From assembly GCA_037952775.1 (NCBI GenBank), contig JBANAY010000003.1:24428001-24492000 (forward strand): 64,000 bases of DNA, given 5' to 3'. The notes under the pieces were generated by a model. The model was given only the letters and a program-made list of their open reading frames with translations, did no database searches and was not told the DNA's origin. Below are positions 1 to 10,797 of this stretch, one piece after another. The stretch's first letter is position 1. Every line of letters starts with the position of its first letter. A program made the translations under genes and the position numbers. This stretch comes from Clonostachys chloroleuca (Eukaryota; Ascomycota; Sordariomycetes; Hypocreales; Bionectriaceae).

Positions 1-586
1 CTGAGCAATAAACTCCCCAAGGTGAAGATGGAAGAAAACGAAACGATATGCGGAAGTAACGGGAATGGAATGTAGAATCTTATCAGATCATCTGATAAAC
101 AAAGGAGTGAGAAATATCATGGCCGATGAAATTGCCGATGATGTTGTGCGTCGCCGTCGGTGATTTCTCGGGCTCGGCGATAAATCAGCCCCTCAGCAGC
201 TACTCACACTTCTTATCCCCGAGCACTGGGGAAAACGCCGAAGTCCCTCGCTTGAATCTCTTAGTGTCTTCCAAGTTCAAGTGGGAATCAGTTACGTGCT
301 ATGAATAATCCGTCCTGAGCCGTTCTTTAAACCTATCTCAGTCTAATCCCGACTTGTACATCAGTATGAAAGCAACCTTGCTTCCTTAAGCGAAATAGAT
401 AAGCAGATAGGGTTCATCATGTTATTGCTAGGTCGAACCACGACGCCTTTCGATTATATTCGTTTCATTACTGCGGCGGAGAAGTATACGCCCAAACATG
501 TTTGAATTGTGACTATACAGTATGGCAAACCATCAAACGACCCTGGTAGCTGCTGTGAATCCTACTCCTTCGGGCTTCGTCGAATA
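1..586. other. No gene recognised
   Basis: I see only short unsupported open frames here. It lies downstream of the zinc-cluster regulator and would hold its 3' UTR. Confidence 0.4.
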
Positions 587-2874
587 TTAGTGACTCGGAG
601 AAGTAACAGATGTCCAGTCCTCCTCTCCTCCGTTCTCTGGAGAAATTTTGGGCCAGTAGAGACCTTGCGAGATATCCTGGAAGAGTGTGCTATCAATAAA
701 CTCAAGATCGAGGCTGGGAGGCATAAGCAGCTCTTGTAGAGACTGCCCCGGTAGACTGGCAGTATTCCCAGGCGTCACAACAGGGTTGATAGCAAGTGCC
801 GTAGCCGTTGGTGGGCTATTAAAGGAAGTGAGGTTTTTCAAGATAGATGGTGGCTCATCAGGATCACCACGAGTGGCTGATAAGTTGTCTGTCAAAATTT
901 TGATAGCTTCGAAGTGCTGGCAAAACTCCGCTGCGGCAAGGTGCCCGCTGTCACGTAATTCCATAAGCACGTCTATGGCAGAATCAAACTGCTCGCTGTC
1001 CTTCTCGGACTTGTCTTTCGATCTGGGCAATAAACTCGAGACTGCCACAATTGTGCCGGCAGAGAAGAGATACTGCGGATAAAAGTAGTCGAAGGTAGGA
1101 AATGATCCATCTACCCAGCGTTCGGTGAGTAAATTTAAGGATTCACGCGCACATCTAGAGCAGGCTTCAGCAAGACTGGCAGCGGAGGCTGGGATTTGCG
1201 GCTCAGGTGCGGTTGAATCCTTCCAGGAGGAAGCATATGCCCGAAATATGTAGAGCAAAATGGGCCTCGTTGCCACAATGACACTCTATAAACGCACCGT
1301 TAGCTTTTAATTCAGCCTTTTCACGATACGTGACTCACTTGGTTAAAAGAAAGATATAGCGACAGCGACGTTGACTTCAGAGTAGAACCCTCTAGTGTAT
1401 TCTCGAGACGTAAAGAGAGTGGTATATTCTCTGCCCACTCATGCAGGTCCTTCAAAATTCTTTGAACACGCTGCGATAGCATTACTTCTTGTTGTGTCGT
1501 GTGGGTTTTCCGGACATAGATGGACTGAACCATACGGCCTGATATTTCAGCAAGGTGGATTCGGGCAATATAAGGGGCGGCATCTGCAAAGTCGCTTGAC
1601 TCAGACAGAGACGGGCCTGGATCAGAGGGCATGGCCACATCAACAGCCTCATCTGGTACAGCAATCGGGTTCCCGAGATTCAGTGCCCACATCCGGTCAA
1701 AGATGTACGCCGTCCACCATACTCTGGTGCGATGCTCCCGAACCAATACATCGCTGAGCTGGCTTTCGGGAACATTAAGATGAAGGCCCATGACAACTGA
1801 AAGGCGCACTGCAGAGCCTGCTAAAACATATGCTGAGTGGCGACGGTTGATTCCCAATGAATAAAATGACTGATTTCTACTTAGAGCATGAAGAAGGGAG
1901 AGGATGCCGTAATCAGACTTACCAGCAGCAGTCGAATCTCGATAGCGTCAATGTGTGGCCGTTCGCTGATCACAGCAAGTCCTTTGGTCGCCTTGGCAAA
2001 GTACAACATGCCAGGGTATCCGTACACTTTATTAACGGTATGAGCAGAGTACAGCTCTCCGATGGCAAACAAAGCCCAAAGTTTGCTCTTCATGAAAAAG
2101 CTAGCTGAGGGGGGTTCTGCAACACATTCTCCAGACCTCGCAAGATCTGACTTTTGCGCACAATGTGATAATGCCCGCTGACATGTCTAAAGGCAACATG
2201 AAGCAGCATCCGAGCCTTGGATGCTGGAGGCCATGCGCATTCGGCTTCAGACAGCCCCAACAACTGCTCGTCCGAAGGATAATTCAGTCTTGGAATATGG
2301 CCATGTGTGTCGGATAGCAATGATTGGCGAAAACGCGTGGCAAAACCAAGATCAGAGGCTTCGCCGACCAAAATGGGGGTATGGGGGATGTTAATACTCA
2401 GAAACCAAGGTTGTTCATCCATCGAGGGTTCTGCAACTGATGGCTCCGCTGCCAGACTCGAGGGTCTCTGCTGAACACTTGATACAGGTTCTTGATTTCG
2501 AAGCTGTTTGTTCTCTTCGACTAGTCTCTCCAAGTATCTTTCGCCCAATGTTAACACCGAATTAGACGAAGTGGCAGAAGATAGCTTACCTTTGGTCTAC
2601 TTTGACCATGCGCTGTCTCCGGGGGTATGAACATTCAGACTCCTTCCTGGATTGACGACAGCCGTCGCAGGGCTGCCCACCTGAGCATTTGACTTTCCTT
2701 GCATGGCATCTACGGCAACTTTACAGTTCTACATTTAGTAATAGGGCACGAGACTTGTGGCTGCTCTTTGTTGCGCACTCACGCTGTCGACACCGGCCGT
2801 TTGCCTGACTTCTTTGGTGATAGGACTTCCGAGCTGGCATTGGGGCTATTTACAGCCACCTCGGCTTCAGACAT
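587..2874 (-). CDS. Zn2Cys6 fungal transcription factor with an apparent frameshift
   Basis: A binuclear zinc-cluster regulator, expected to bind CGG-type sites in the nucleus. Five exons fit: 2874-2783, 2718-2590, 2537-1923, 1869-1339 and 1285-587, with GT-AG introns of 52-64 nt. The start at 2874 is the ATG of an N-terminus with a basic run (KKSGKR). Exons 1 and 2 together encode the cluster, reading CRRCHARKVKC and then three more Cys, spacing C-x2-C-x6-C-x5-C-x2-C-x8-C. A coiled-coil linker (YLERLVEENKQLR) follows, then a fungal_trans-like middle region with LFAIGELYS and SLGINRRHSAYVLAG. Odd: near 2093-2115 exon 3 is one base short. The frame ends at a TGA, while the family sequence resumes one frame over at MKSKLWALFAIGELYS. 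A+5 and G+6 runs lie there, so a sequencing or assembly indel is as likely as a real lesion. About 688 aa if in frame. Targets unknown. Confidence 0.85.
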
Positions 2875-3540
2875 GTCCAGTGAATGGCCTCAGGCCTATG
2901 AAGATGCCATATAAGGGTCGCGTTGTTGGAGCCACGGGAGATTGGCTGAAATTGCCGCAATTGCAAAGCGCCAGGATTCGGCGGTCGGAGATAATGGCCG
3001 AGAAAAAACTACTGGAGGACTCGTCACGTGCATGGCCATCTCGGCAATTGCTTCTGATGGCCGAGGTCTTACCTGGGTAGTCTCTTATTATTAGCGTACT
3101 GGCTAAATCAAAAGACGGAGCTTCATACTCTATTTTCTATACGCAACAAGCTGAGGAAGTATTCTAGCTCAAAAAGATTGAGATTCACTCTTGGCACAAT
3201 CCTAGAGTTTAAACCTGATATGCTCGTTCAGGAGGAGCCTTTGCTGAAATACAGGAATCAAAAGCAAAACACGATTCAAAGCTACTAGGTAGGCTAGTCC
3301 CCCATGCGACGACAAAGCATGGCGCACTGAAGCCTTTTTTATATTAGTTAGAGGCTTAATCGTCATATTAATACTACTAAATATAAGAAGAAGAAAATAA
3401 CGTATTGTTTTATATTGGGTTTATAATGAGCTTCATTATTGTGATAGTGTGTTTATTACTGAGTTTACTATTTTAATATTGTGTCGAAATTCGACAAAAG
3501 GCACAGAAAGAGTTCCATAAGATAAGCAAGTTGGACGAAA
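2875..3540. other. Upstream region of the regulator
   Basis: No gene is supported. At 2940-3065, CGG/CCG-containing words (cggcggtcggag, atggccgag, ccatctcgg) recur on both strands just upstream of the zinc-cluster gene. This would fit autoregulation but is not proof. The stretch 3340-3490 is AT-rich. Confidence 0.35.
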
Positions 3541-4294
3541 TCAAGACTTTGTTGTCACATTCCCTATTGGAGTGCCGAGAAGCCACGCTAGCAGCCTCCT
3601 GAAGCGGTCTTGGGTCGCTTCATCGGTAAGACCTGGAGAAAGGTCCAGAATGTCCGATTTACGAATCTCGACCGTGTTGGAGCCCAAGCGTATAATCGCC
3701 TGAACAATTCGAACGTTGAACATGCAAGCAGACACAATCGTCACCTACGATGTGAAGTTAGCCCTGCAAAGCCCATAATCGTTTCAGGGTATACTTACAG
3801 AGAACACTCAATGTTGCATGTATGCTTGGTCAGTCACGGGCTGGCTAGCTAGCCATAAGACGCTTTGGATTTCACTCGTCGAGAGGCAGTCCTCTCTAAG
3901 CGGTTCTTTGTCCGCGATAAAGCAGTTGACATGCGGTTTGCCGGTATCCAAAACATGATTGAATCTATTGCTGCCGTTCAAACAAGGACGAAGGAGTGCC
4001 TGGGCTTGCCAATGCAAACTGTCTTTTCCATCGAGGCCTTGCTCATCAAGGCGACACAGCCACTTGTGTCCGTTACTAGATTGAAGGTCAGCAAAACGAA
4101 ACCATTAGTCCCAGAGAGGAAAACGATATCTCCTGGTGGAGGAGTAAAGGGGGAGAGGGGAGAGGGGGGAAGGGTGAAGGGACAAGGTGAGGGGAGAGGC
4201 AGCAATACCTGAAATATTTCCAAGACGTATAGTTCTCTAAGATACTTTTCTGCTCTGTGTCGCCAGTTCCGTTGCGCCCCATGTGCTTGTTCAC
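3541..4294 (-). CDS. Unknown three-exon protein
   Basis: I do not recognise the family. Phase-compatible exons are 4294-4209, 4075-3838 and 3744-3541, giving about 175 aa. The first junction restores a frame reading NGHKWLCRLDEQ; the second uses an acceptor preceded by a GCTAAC branch site. The second donor (GTGACT) is weak, and a stronger GTAAGT at about 3797-3802 lies after an in-frame TGA, so the model could instead stop at 3808. No signal peptide, membrane segment or motif is visible. The C-terminal third is amphipathic and rich in Ile, Leu and Arg. Intron 1 is about 133 nt because it holds a long purine/pyrimidine tract. Confidence 0.35.
4137..4199 (+). repeat. G-rich purine tract inside an intron
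   Basis: About 60 bases of nearly pure A/G on the plus strand with at least six runs of three or more G (ggggga, gaggggaga, ggggggaa, gaaggg, gaggggag). It has the form of a G-quadruplex-capable or triplex-forming tract. On the minus strand it is a C/T-rich tract in intron 1 of the unknown gene. Confidence 0.7.
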
Positions 4295-4794
4295 TCGTTG
4301 GTTGATGGATGATGGAAGTGGAAACGGAGCAAGGGGAAGAGGACGGGCGCTTTATCTATGATGCGTTGGCGGAACTTCATTGCGCGACGGTGCACGTTAA
4401 CTAGTCTCCACTCTTCAGCGTCTACTGGTGTTATTTCCAGCGCTGAATCAACCAACAACAAGGAGGTGATTTCAGGATTTCCGGTTGAGAGAAATGGCCC
4501 GGTACATGTTCAGTATTAGACAACTCTTAACACGTCACTTAGGTTAAAAATGTCTAAGTAAATGGTGTGATAAGATAAACTCAATTTGAATAACTGTTTA
4601 ACTGAATAACTAAACAACTCGGTAGCGAGATAATCGGGAAGAATGAGTAGAAACAACCAGCATGAAGTGAGTGTGAGAGGCTGTTCAGATTCTTCCCATA
4701 CAGTTCTGTGACCTTTCAAAATTTCAAAAACAAAGAATCAAATCTACATCACACTTCTTGTTATTCTTGGTGATGTTCAGACGAGATAGGGCGA
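4295..4794. other. Intergenic, nothing recognised
   Basis: This lies between the unknown gene and the CAP gene. It would contain the promoter of the former and the 3' end of the latter. No further features seen. Confidence 0.4.
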
Positions 4795-5669
4795 TTAGTA
4801 AGGCCGACGCCCATAGATATTTCCAGAGGGAGAGTACCGAGCAACCGTGTACCATTCGTTATTTCCCGAGGTAGCAGTGGCAATTCCAACTCTTGTTGTG
4901 GTGTTCCACGTGCATTGTGCTACATAATTTTGTCAGTATATGCTTCAGTCTATTTCATTCAGCTTAGGGAGCCTTACTATAATGTCCGTAGGCTCCAAAG
5001 TTTCCTTGAGGAATAGGCTCGTTGTTATAATACTGTTCTTCGGCCAGCCTGCGTAGTATAAGTTAGTGTGCATTCATTATATGTAAAGTGTTTAAAAACT
5101 TGTGGTTCCATAACTAACCAAAGTCCAGTCCCAGTTGTGATAGGATTCGAAATAGGACGTGATGATCTGTGAGTTGAAGAAGATGTTAGCACTCGGACAT
5201 CATCTAACTGACGTCTATCAACACTTTATTCATGAACTCACTTTTGGTAAGCAAGGTTTTCTCCCAGTCCAGGGCGCTGGGAAGAATCAGAGTGTTCGAA
5301 CTTGCGATCTCTGGCAAGCTGCTGAGCCCATGCCGGAGCGTTTGCTTCGAGGTTGGAGTCCCAGACAAGCGCCCGGACGCCTCTTCTAGCCCGGACGGCG
5401 TTGTGCATGCGCAATGCCTCAGATTGATCTGAGCTACTCTGCCTAGCGACGAGCTGAACAATCTCACCTCCGTCTTCAAAATCTCGTTTCTCAGATAACG
5501 TGAGATCTGGCTCTCCAGCAATAAGGACTTCTTCCTGTCCGCTCAGGTCTGCTTGAAGGGCCTCATCTTTGCTACTGAGAGGACTTGCCAGAGAGTGGTG
5601 GGCGGCCAGAAGGAGCAAGGAAGTTGTGTAGAACGAAGTGAACAACATACTTTGTATCGTTTGGAGCAA
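4795..5669 (-). CDS. Secreted CAP/SCP (PR-1-like) protein
   Basis: A secreted cysteine-rich secretory/PR-1 superfamily protein; fungal members (yeast Pry) bind sterols or lipids outside the cell and some act in host interaction. Exons 5669-5242, 5166-5119, 5048-4978 and 4919-4795 join in phase to 223 aa. A signal peptide lies at residues 1-29 (hydrophobic to LAS), and a possible Kex2 site (EKR) is near 60-62. The CAP domain starts near 85. Landmarks are RMHNAVRARRGV, then HSDSS...GENLAY, the LAEEQYYNNE helix, and GHYTQCTWNTTTRVG, the classic CAP signature 1 including its His. These give the His/Glu cavity residues of the family. The 48-bp exon 2 is small, but it is needed to give GLWLAEEQYY. 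A TATAAG lies about 95 bp upstream of the start. Confidence 0.88.
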
Positions 5670-7021
5670 GAGATATTCACTGTTGGGTTTCCGTGTTGTT
5701 TGCTTCAGTTACTTCGCGATGGGCGAGACGATAAGATTTCTTCCAGGCGGATGGAACACCCTTCTTATAGATTCAACGGTAGGAACTCGAATATCTATGT
5801 CAAGGTCGATGACCCAAGAGGCTTTGAATATAAAGTTAAACAGCAATAGAAGATGCCAGATCTCAACACAATGAATACGAAAGGTTAAAAAAGAGCTTCG
5901 TTAGCCTAGGACTGCAATCAAGCAGGAGTAAAAGTCTGTAAACTTTCATTCCGATGACTGACTTGCTGTCAGGATGATCTGCTCGTCGAATGACTAGTCA
6001 AGGTCGATGGCATAGTTCTATACTTCGATCTTGTTGTTTAAAGACCATCTATGGTTAAGATCATCGTTATGAAAGGTGACGCTAGGCTCGCAACTAACCA
6101 AGAGCAGATTTCAGCAGTTGCTTTGTCACCTATGATGTCTTCTCTGAGTGTAAAATCTCTTCTTGAACAAATTAAATTTGATTATGTGCATGTCGTGACT
6201 ACAGGACTGCATGACAGGAATGCTTTAGTCCAATCGTACAGGGCAGTGATATACGTCAACTGGATTCCAAATGACTTTCTAAACTCTTTAGCATATGCAT
6301 TCTCGGTTGGTTTACTCCGAGTATCAGCGAGGCTAATGACAAGTCGACTCAAAGCAGGTATAAAATATTTCCAACTTGACAACAGAAAACAACACTTATT
6401 TTTACTATCTTCCTCTTCTCTTTCAAAATCAATATTGAGGTAGCATCCTCTTGAGTATGGAATTTCGGGGGTTTGTGAGTGAAGCACCTTGACTTCAAAC
6501 TTCTGGTCAGTCAACGTGATCCCCGGATGGCGCTATTAACGCTTGTCAATTCCTAGCCATGAAATGTTAAAGAAGCATTCCTACGTCGTAACGTTCTCAA
6601 ACGACAATTCGGGGGCGCTGAAAACCCAAAATTGCTGATTCGTGGCGCTAGACCATATGACCATGAGCCTTCCTAGGTTTTTTTTTTCTTTTGGCTGCGC
6701 TAAAGTGGCGGTTAGACAGGCCAAGAGAGGTATGAGAGAATCTTAACCAAGCTGGGGATATACCCCGAGGAATGCATATACTAGTCCTTGCACTAGCTGA
6801 CAGCCGCACGTTATTCGTTATGGAATATTTCCACACAGACAGGATGGCATGATTCATACTCAACATGGTTTTACATTATGATCTAAATTTAAGCATCATA
6901 GTTAGCTATATCGGCCTGTCACTCATTCCTAAGGTCATTTTCTATGTGTGATACGGTTTGTTTGCCCCCAATAGTTCCTAACTATCGTCATAATGCAATC
7001 TCTGCTAGACAAGTTTTCATA
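5670..7021. other. Intergenic, nothing recognised
   Basis: An open frame of 130 codons (6051-6443, plus) and one of 110 codons (6182-6514, minus) overlap here. Neither shows a motif, signal peptide or intron-supported extension. A 9-10 bp T run is near 6679. The region should hold the CAP promoter and the 3' UTR of the aminopeptidase. Confidence 0.4.
5764..5769 (-). promoter_or_regulatory. Possible TATA element of the CAP gene
   Basis: TATAAG on the minus strand about 95 bp upstream of the CAP start codon, a normal distance for filamentous fungi. Position and sequence are the only support. Confidence 0.3.
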
Positions 7022-8640
7022 TCAAATGAGGTCGCCACCAGCGCCACATGGGCCCTCGTGACTGTGACCATGAGCGGCCGCACTTCTCTTGAAATGCTGG
7101 GCTTTATCAGCATTCCAACGCCTCTTATTTGAACTCACTGATGGTAGAGAGTCCCAACTGATGGCATACTTGGCTACTGAATTAGCGATGCTTTTCGTGT
7201 TGAGAAGGAAGGCGTCATGTGATAGGTTGTTGATGTCATCACCAGCCTTGTGGTAGTTGATATCATAGGCAACGCCGGCCTCGCCTCCAAAAAGCTGGGC
7301 CTCCTCTTCCGTTTTAATCACTTCGGCGCCGGTGAAGAGGCCACCAGAGGGGATTCCATTCTCGATGAAACCAGCGTAATCCGATCTCCCTGACCAGATC
7401 GCAGGCACATGAGCAACACCATTGCGCTCATAGAACTCTTCAAACTCCTTCTCAATCTCAGCAGAGCCAGTGGGACCACTAAAGTTGAAAGCACCACCAT
7501 CGCCGTCGTAAATGCCGTAGACGTAGTTGGGGCTAGCGATCTGTGAAGAACCTTTATCAGCACTCGAGCATCAATAGTGTTGCACAGGGGATGGGTGACC
7601 AACCATGTCAAAGTTAAGGTAGGCCCTCATTTTAGCCATCTCCGTATCAGAGCTATTCAGTTGTTTGACGTAATAGAACGAGCCCAGTTTTCCGTACTCT
7701 TCGGCGCCCCAAAATGCAAATCGAACAGCATTCTTGATTCGGAATTTGGAGAGAGCAATGGCTACATTCAAGACACCAATTGATCCAGAGCCATCGTCGC
7801 TATGCAAGCATTAATACCAGATACAATATGTCGTAGGTGAGATCCCGACTTACTTGATACCAGGGCCCGCATACACGGAATCAGAGTGCCCTCCGAGAAC
7901 AAGAACATTGTCATGGTCTCCGCCCTTGGTCTCGGCGATGACGTTGTAATTAACACGCTGCTCTGACAATGCGGCAACGTCAAAATCTGCAATGACTTCC
8001 CCGGCCTTGATAGCGGCCAGAATTGCCACTGAATCTTCCTGGCTGATGCCAACAATCGGAACGTAATCGAGACCGGGGTTCCCAACGTCCCCGCGATCGG
8101 ACCAGGTTCATTATTGTAGACCACGGCAGCGGCAGCTCCAGCAGACTTGGCGTTGAGAGACTTCTGCGAGAAGCTGCAAGTTCCTCTAGAGATAAAGGCA
8201 ATCTTCCCTTGAACCCCAGAAGAGAAGTCATCCACTGAACAACCTAGATTGGAGACGAGGACAAGGGGTGCAGAGACAGTACCACCAGGTGTGTACGTCA
8301 TAGTTGACACAGATCCAACCTTTGCGCCGCCAATGCTGAGGGTGCCCGATGCTGTGTGAAAGAGCTCAGTGAAGGGCTGCTTCACCACATCAAAGTAGTC
8401 CAGCGCGGTCAAGGTATCGTAAAGCCAGTCAACAGTAGCATTGTGGCCCCCGCCACCAAAGGCGCGGTTACCGCCGTGGGCATCAGCAATATCCTGGAGT
8501 TTCTGAGCTGCGCTAAGGAGATCCTCGAGGGTGATGAGTTCTTGGAGCTTCTCTGACGTAACGTATGGCTTGCACTCTTTCGCGCTACTAGCGATGGCCA
8601 GTGCCAACGCCGCCGTGATGATTGAGCCGATGGATCTCAT
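7022..8640 (-). CDS. Secreted M28 aminopeptidase with PA domain, apparent frameshift
   Basis: An extracellular zinc aminopeptidase of family M28 (aminopeptidase Y-like), releasing N-terminal amino acids from peptides. Exons 8640-7854, 7799-7604 and 7540-7022 give about 500 aa. The signal peptide is MRSIGSIITAALALAIASSA. A protease-associated (PA) domain spans about residues 115-200. All five zinc ligands are visible in order: His in GGHSDS, Asp in NDDGSG, Glu-Glu in GAEEYG, Asp in NFDM, and His in YHKAGDD. The C-terminus ends with a His/Gly-rich tail. Odd: near 8078-8085, at the end of the PA domain, the frame slips by one base. One frame ends in GTLG and the family sequence resumes one frame over at NPGLDYVPIVGIS, as if a base were missing beside a G/C run. 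As written the gene would be non-functional; an assembly indel is an equal possibility. Confidence 0.88.
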
Positions 8641-10797
8641 CTTTGAGGCAAGCCGAGGACCAAATCACTAGACTGGAGTAAAGATCGACCCGTGGAGGAA
8701 TTGAGGAAAGGAGCAGCGCAATCGACCGCAAAGAGCTGGACGAGGATGGGCTCTTGTACCGAGTTTTGCCCACAACCTTGGCATTGCTCAAAATCAATAG
8801 TCTGTCGCTTAAGTAGACTATAAGACTCGGTATGGATGCCAGCCATCTCTTGCTGCCAGAATCGGTCAATTCAAGAATTTTGCATGGCATAGAGAATGCA
8901 TTGTTACTGTAACCCCTCGTTCCGCCAAGGGTTGCATGCGGGGACTTATGAACTGCCTTAAGAAACTTCCTCTCTGGGCGAGCATGGAGGGTCGTATTTA
9001 CTAGCAGGCAATAAAAGCTCAGCACATGCTTATCTCGCCCACCCAATAGTAAGCGTTGATATGCATACATAATGCGTGGTATGATTCTAGATTTACCGGA
9101 GCAGGGTTTCATTCGCACTAGAACTTTCTCCTCTTCCAGTCAACAAAAGGCCCCTACATACATCCTTGATTAGCAGCTGCCCTGAGCTTGCCGTGAGTTT
9201 GAGCTTCCACAACCGGACCGCGGGAGCAAGCTTTGGGGTTCTTATCTGAGCCCCGCTCAATATTGAATCTCGCTGCCCAGCGAGCCAAACCTTAAACAGC
9301 TTTGTTGTGGTAGCATATTCATATGCTTAACCGGGGGGCATATCCCCGCCTCACCTATCCTCGTGGGATTTTTGCACAGAGCAACGATGCGACAGGATCT
9401 AGCCAACCCTCCGATTCCCGTCCTGTGATGTTTTCAGAATCCACCAATTTTCAATTTTTCCAATGAGGTTGATAAGAAGTTATCGACTTGACCTTTCTCC
9501 AACCCATGACTTATCCAAACGCTAAAACCTAGCTACATCCACTAGAACAACACATAAAATTACAATTGCACATCATCCCCAGCTCTCATTATACAGGCGT
9601 AGATAAATTGAGCTTATGAAGTCTCATACTGGTACAGATTAATATCAGCAAATCTTCACCGGCATCAACCTACCTAGCGGGTTGGGAAGCCTAGCTTTGG
9701 GTGTCTTGGTGGAGGTTCAAGGCTTTGCTCTCTGTCTTGAGACTGTAGTTAGAATTGGATTCACTTGAAAGACTGATACTTTGTCCCGGCCCTGAAACAT
9801 GATTCTCTGACTCAGAACCCCAACTGCTACACCGTGCCGGGAGAGGGAAGTGATCTACGGCGGCTCTTTAGATTGATACAAGTCCTACTCAGACCAGAAA
9901 TATTAAAGTCGGAAACAGACAAATATTGATAGCCCGATTCTTGAGGTCAAGCAAATAGCAAACCATGGTATCTGCATCAACGATTTTCGCAGCCCCTTGC
10001 TCAAAATATAATAACATGTTGATGGCCGCGGGCTTCACTTGAAAGGGGGGGATGATTTCGTTGCACAAAATCAAGAAAAGGAAATAGAGGGTTTCAATAT
10101 TAGAATATGTAATGTCGAATATATTTCTAGCTTCTTTATCTATTTTCCAATTTGTCTCCTTTCAATTACCCCACGAAAATAGCACTTTTGGGTCGTGCTC
10201 CACAGGGCTGTGAATAAAAATGTGCGTTTCCAATCTGACTGTGAAGAAACAAAACGCCGGAGGGCAATGATTTTCATCGATGATGTAATATCTGTGTCTC
10301 GGCGAGGCCCTAGACCAGTATTTGAAGGCTAAGCCACGGTGCTAGGACCTGATGCTACGGCGTATAATCGAGGATCGCCAGAGCAGACCGTTACTGCGCG
10401 GACTTCGGTTGTGCCGCCCGACCCGAGCATTCCTTCTATCTCTGGGGCCAGTCAGATCCATGCACAAGTGAACTTTCTGACATGGAGCCGGAGCAGGCCA
10501 ATGAACACCAAGAATATCGATGGGTCTTCCTCTCAAAGGCCAATCAGCGTTTCATCAGGCCACATCAGGAATGCTCTCCTTCGATCACAAATACCTGCGG
10601 TGCCTACCTTTCACGTGTAACAGTCACAGGCAGTCAGCCATGCGTCAAGAATAAATTTCAGACGGCCTCCAAGGTCGCTCCCATAGCCCCTACAACAGAG
10701 CCTCCCCACGCTTCCCCACGCCGTCCTCCGAGCCCATACACCTTGAGCGACTTTGCAGAATTACTAATAATATTAATATGGTCGATTAATCAAAACC
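8641..10797. other. Divergent intergenic region, no gene recognised
   Basis: A 2.1-kb gap between the divergently transcribed aminopeptidase and glycosyltransferase. Open frames at 8588-9118 (minus) and 10482-10949 (plus) look like chance frames without motifs. The region should hold both promoters and the 5' UTRs. Confidence 0.4.

Noticed and set aside
3850..3870. CRISPR arrays or tRNA genes anywhere in the window
   Set aside because: No regularly spaced direct repeats, and no sequence with a convincing T-loop (GGTTCGAAT-type) plus cloverleaf was found by eye on either strand.
6051..6514. Overlapping 130- and 110-codon frames
   Set aside because: No signal peptide, membrane segment, splice sites or family resemblance.
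8588..9118. 176-codon minus-strand frame overlapping the aminopeptidase start
   Set aside because: No motif; overlaps the signal-peptide region of a well-supported gene in another frame.
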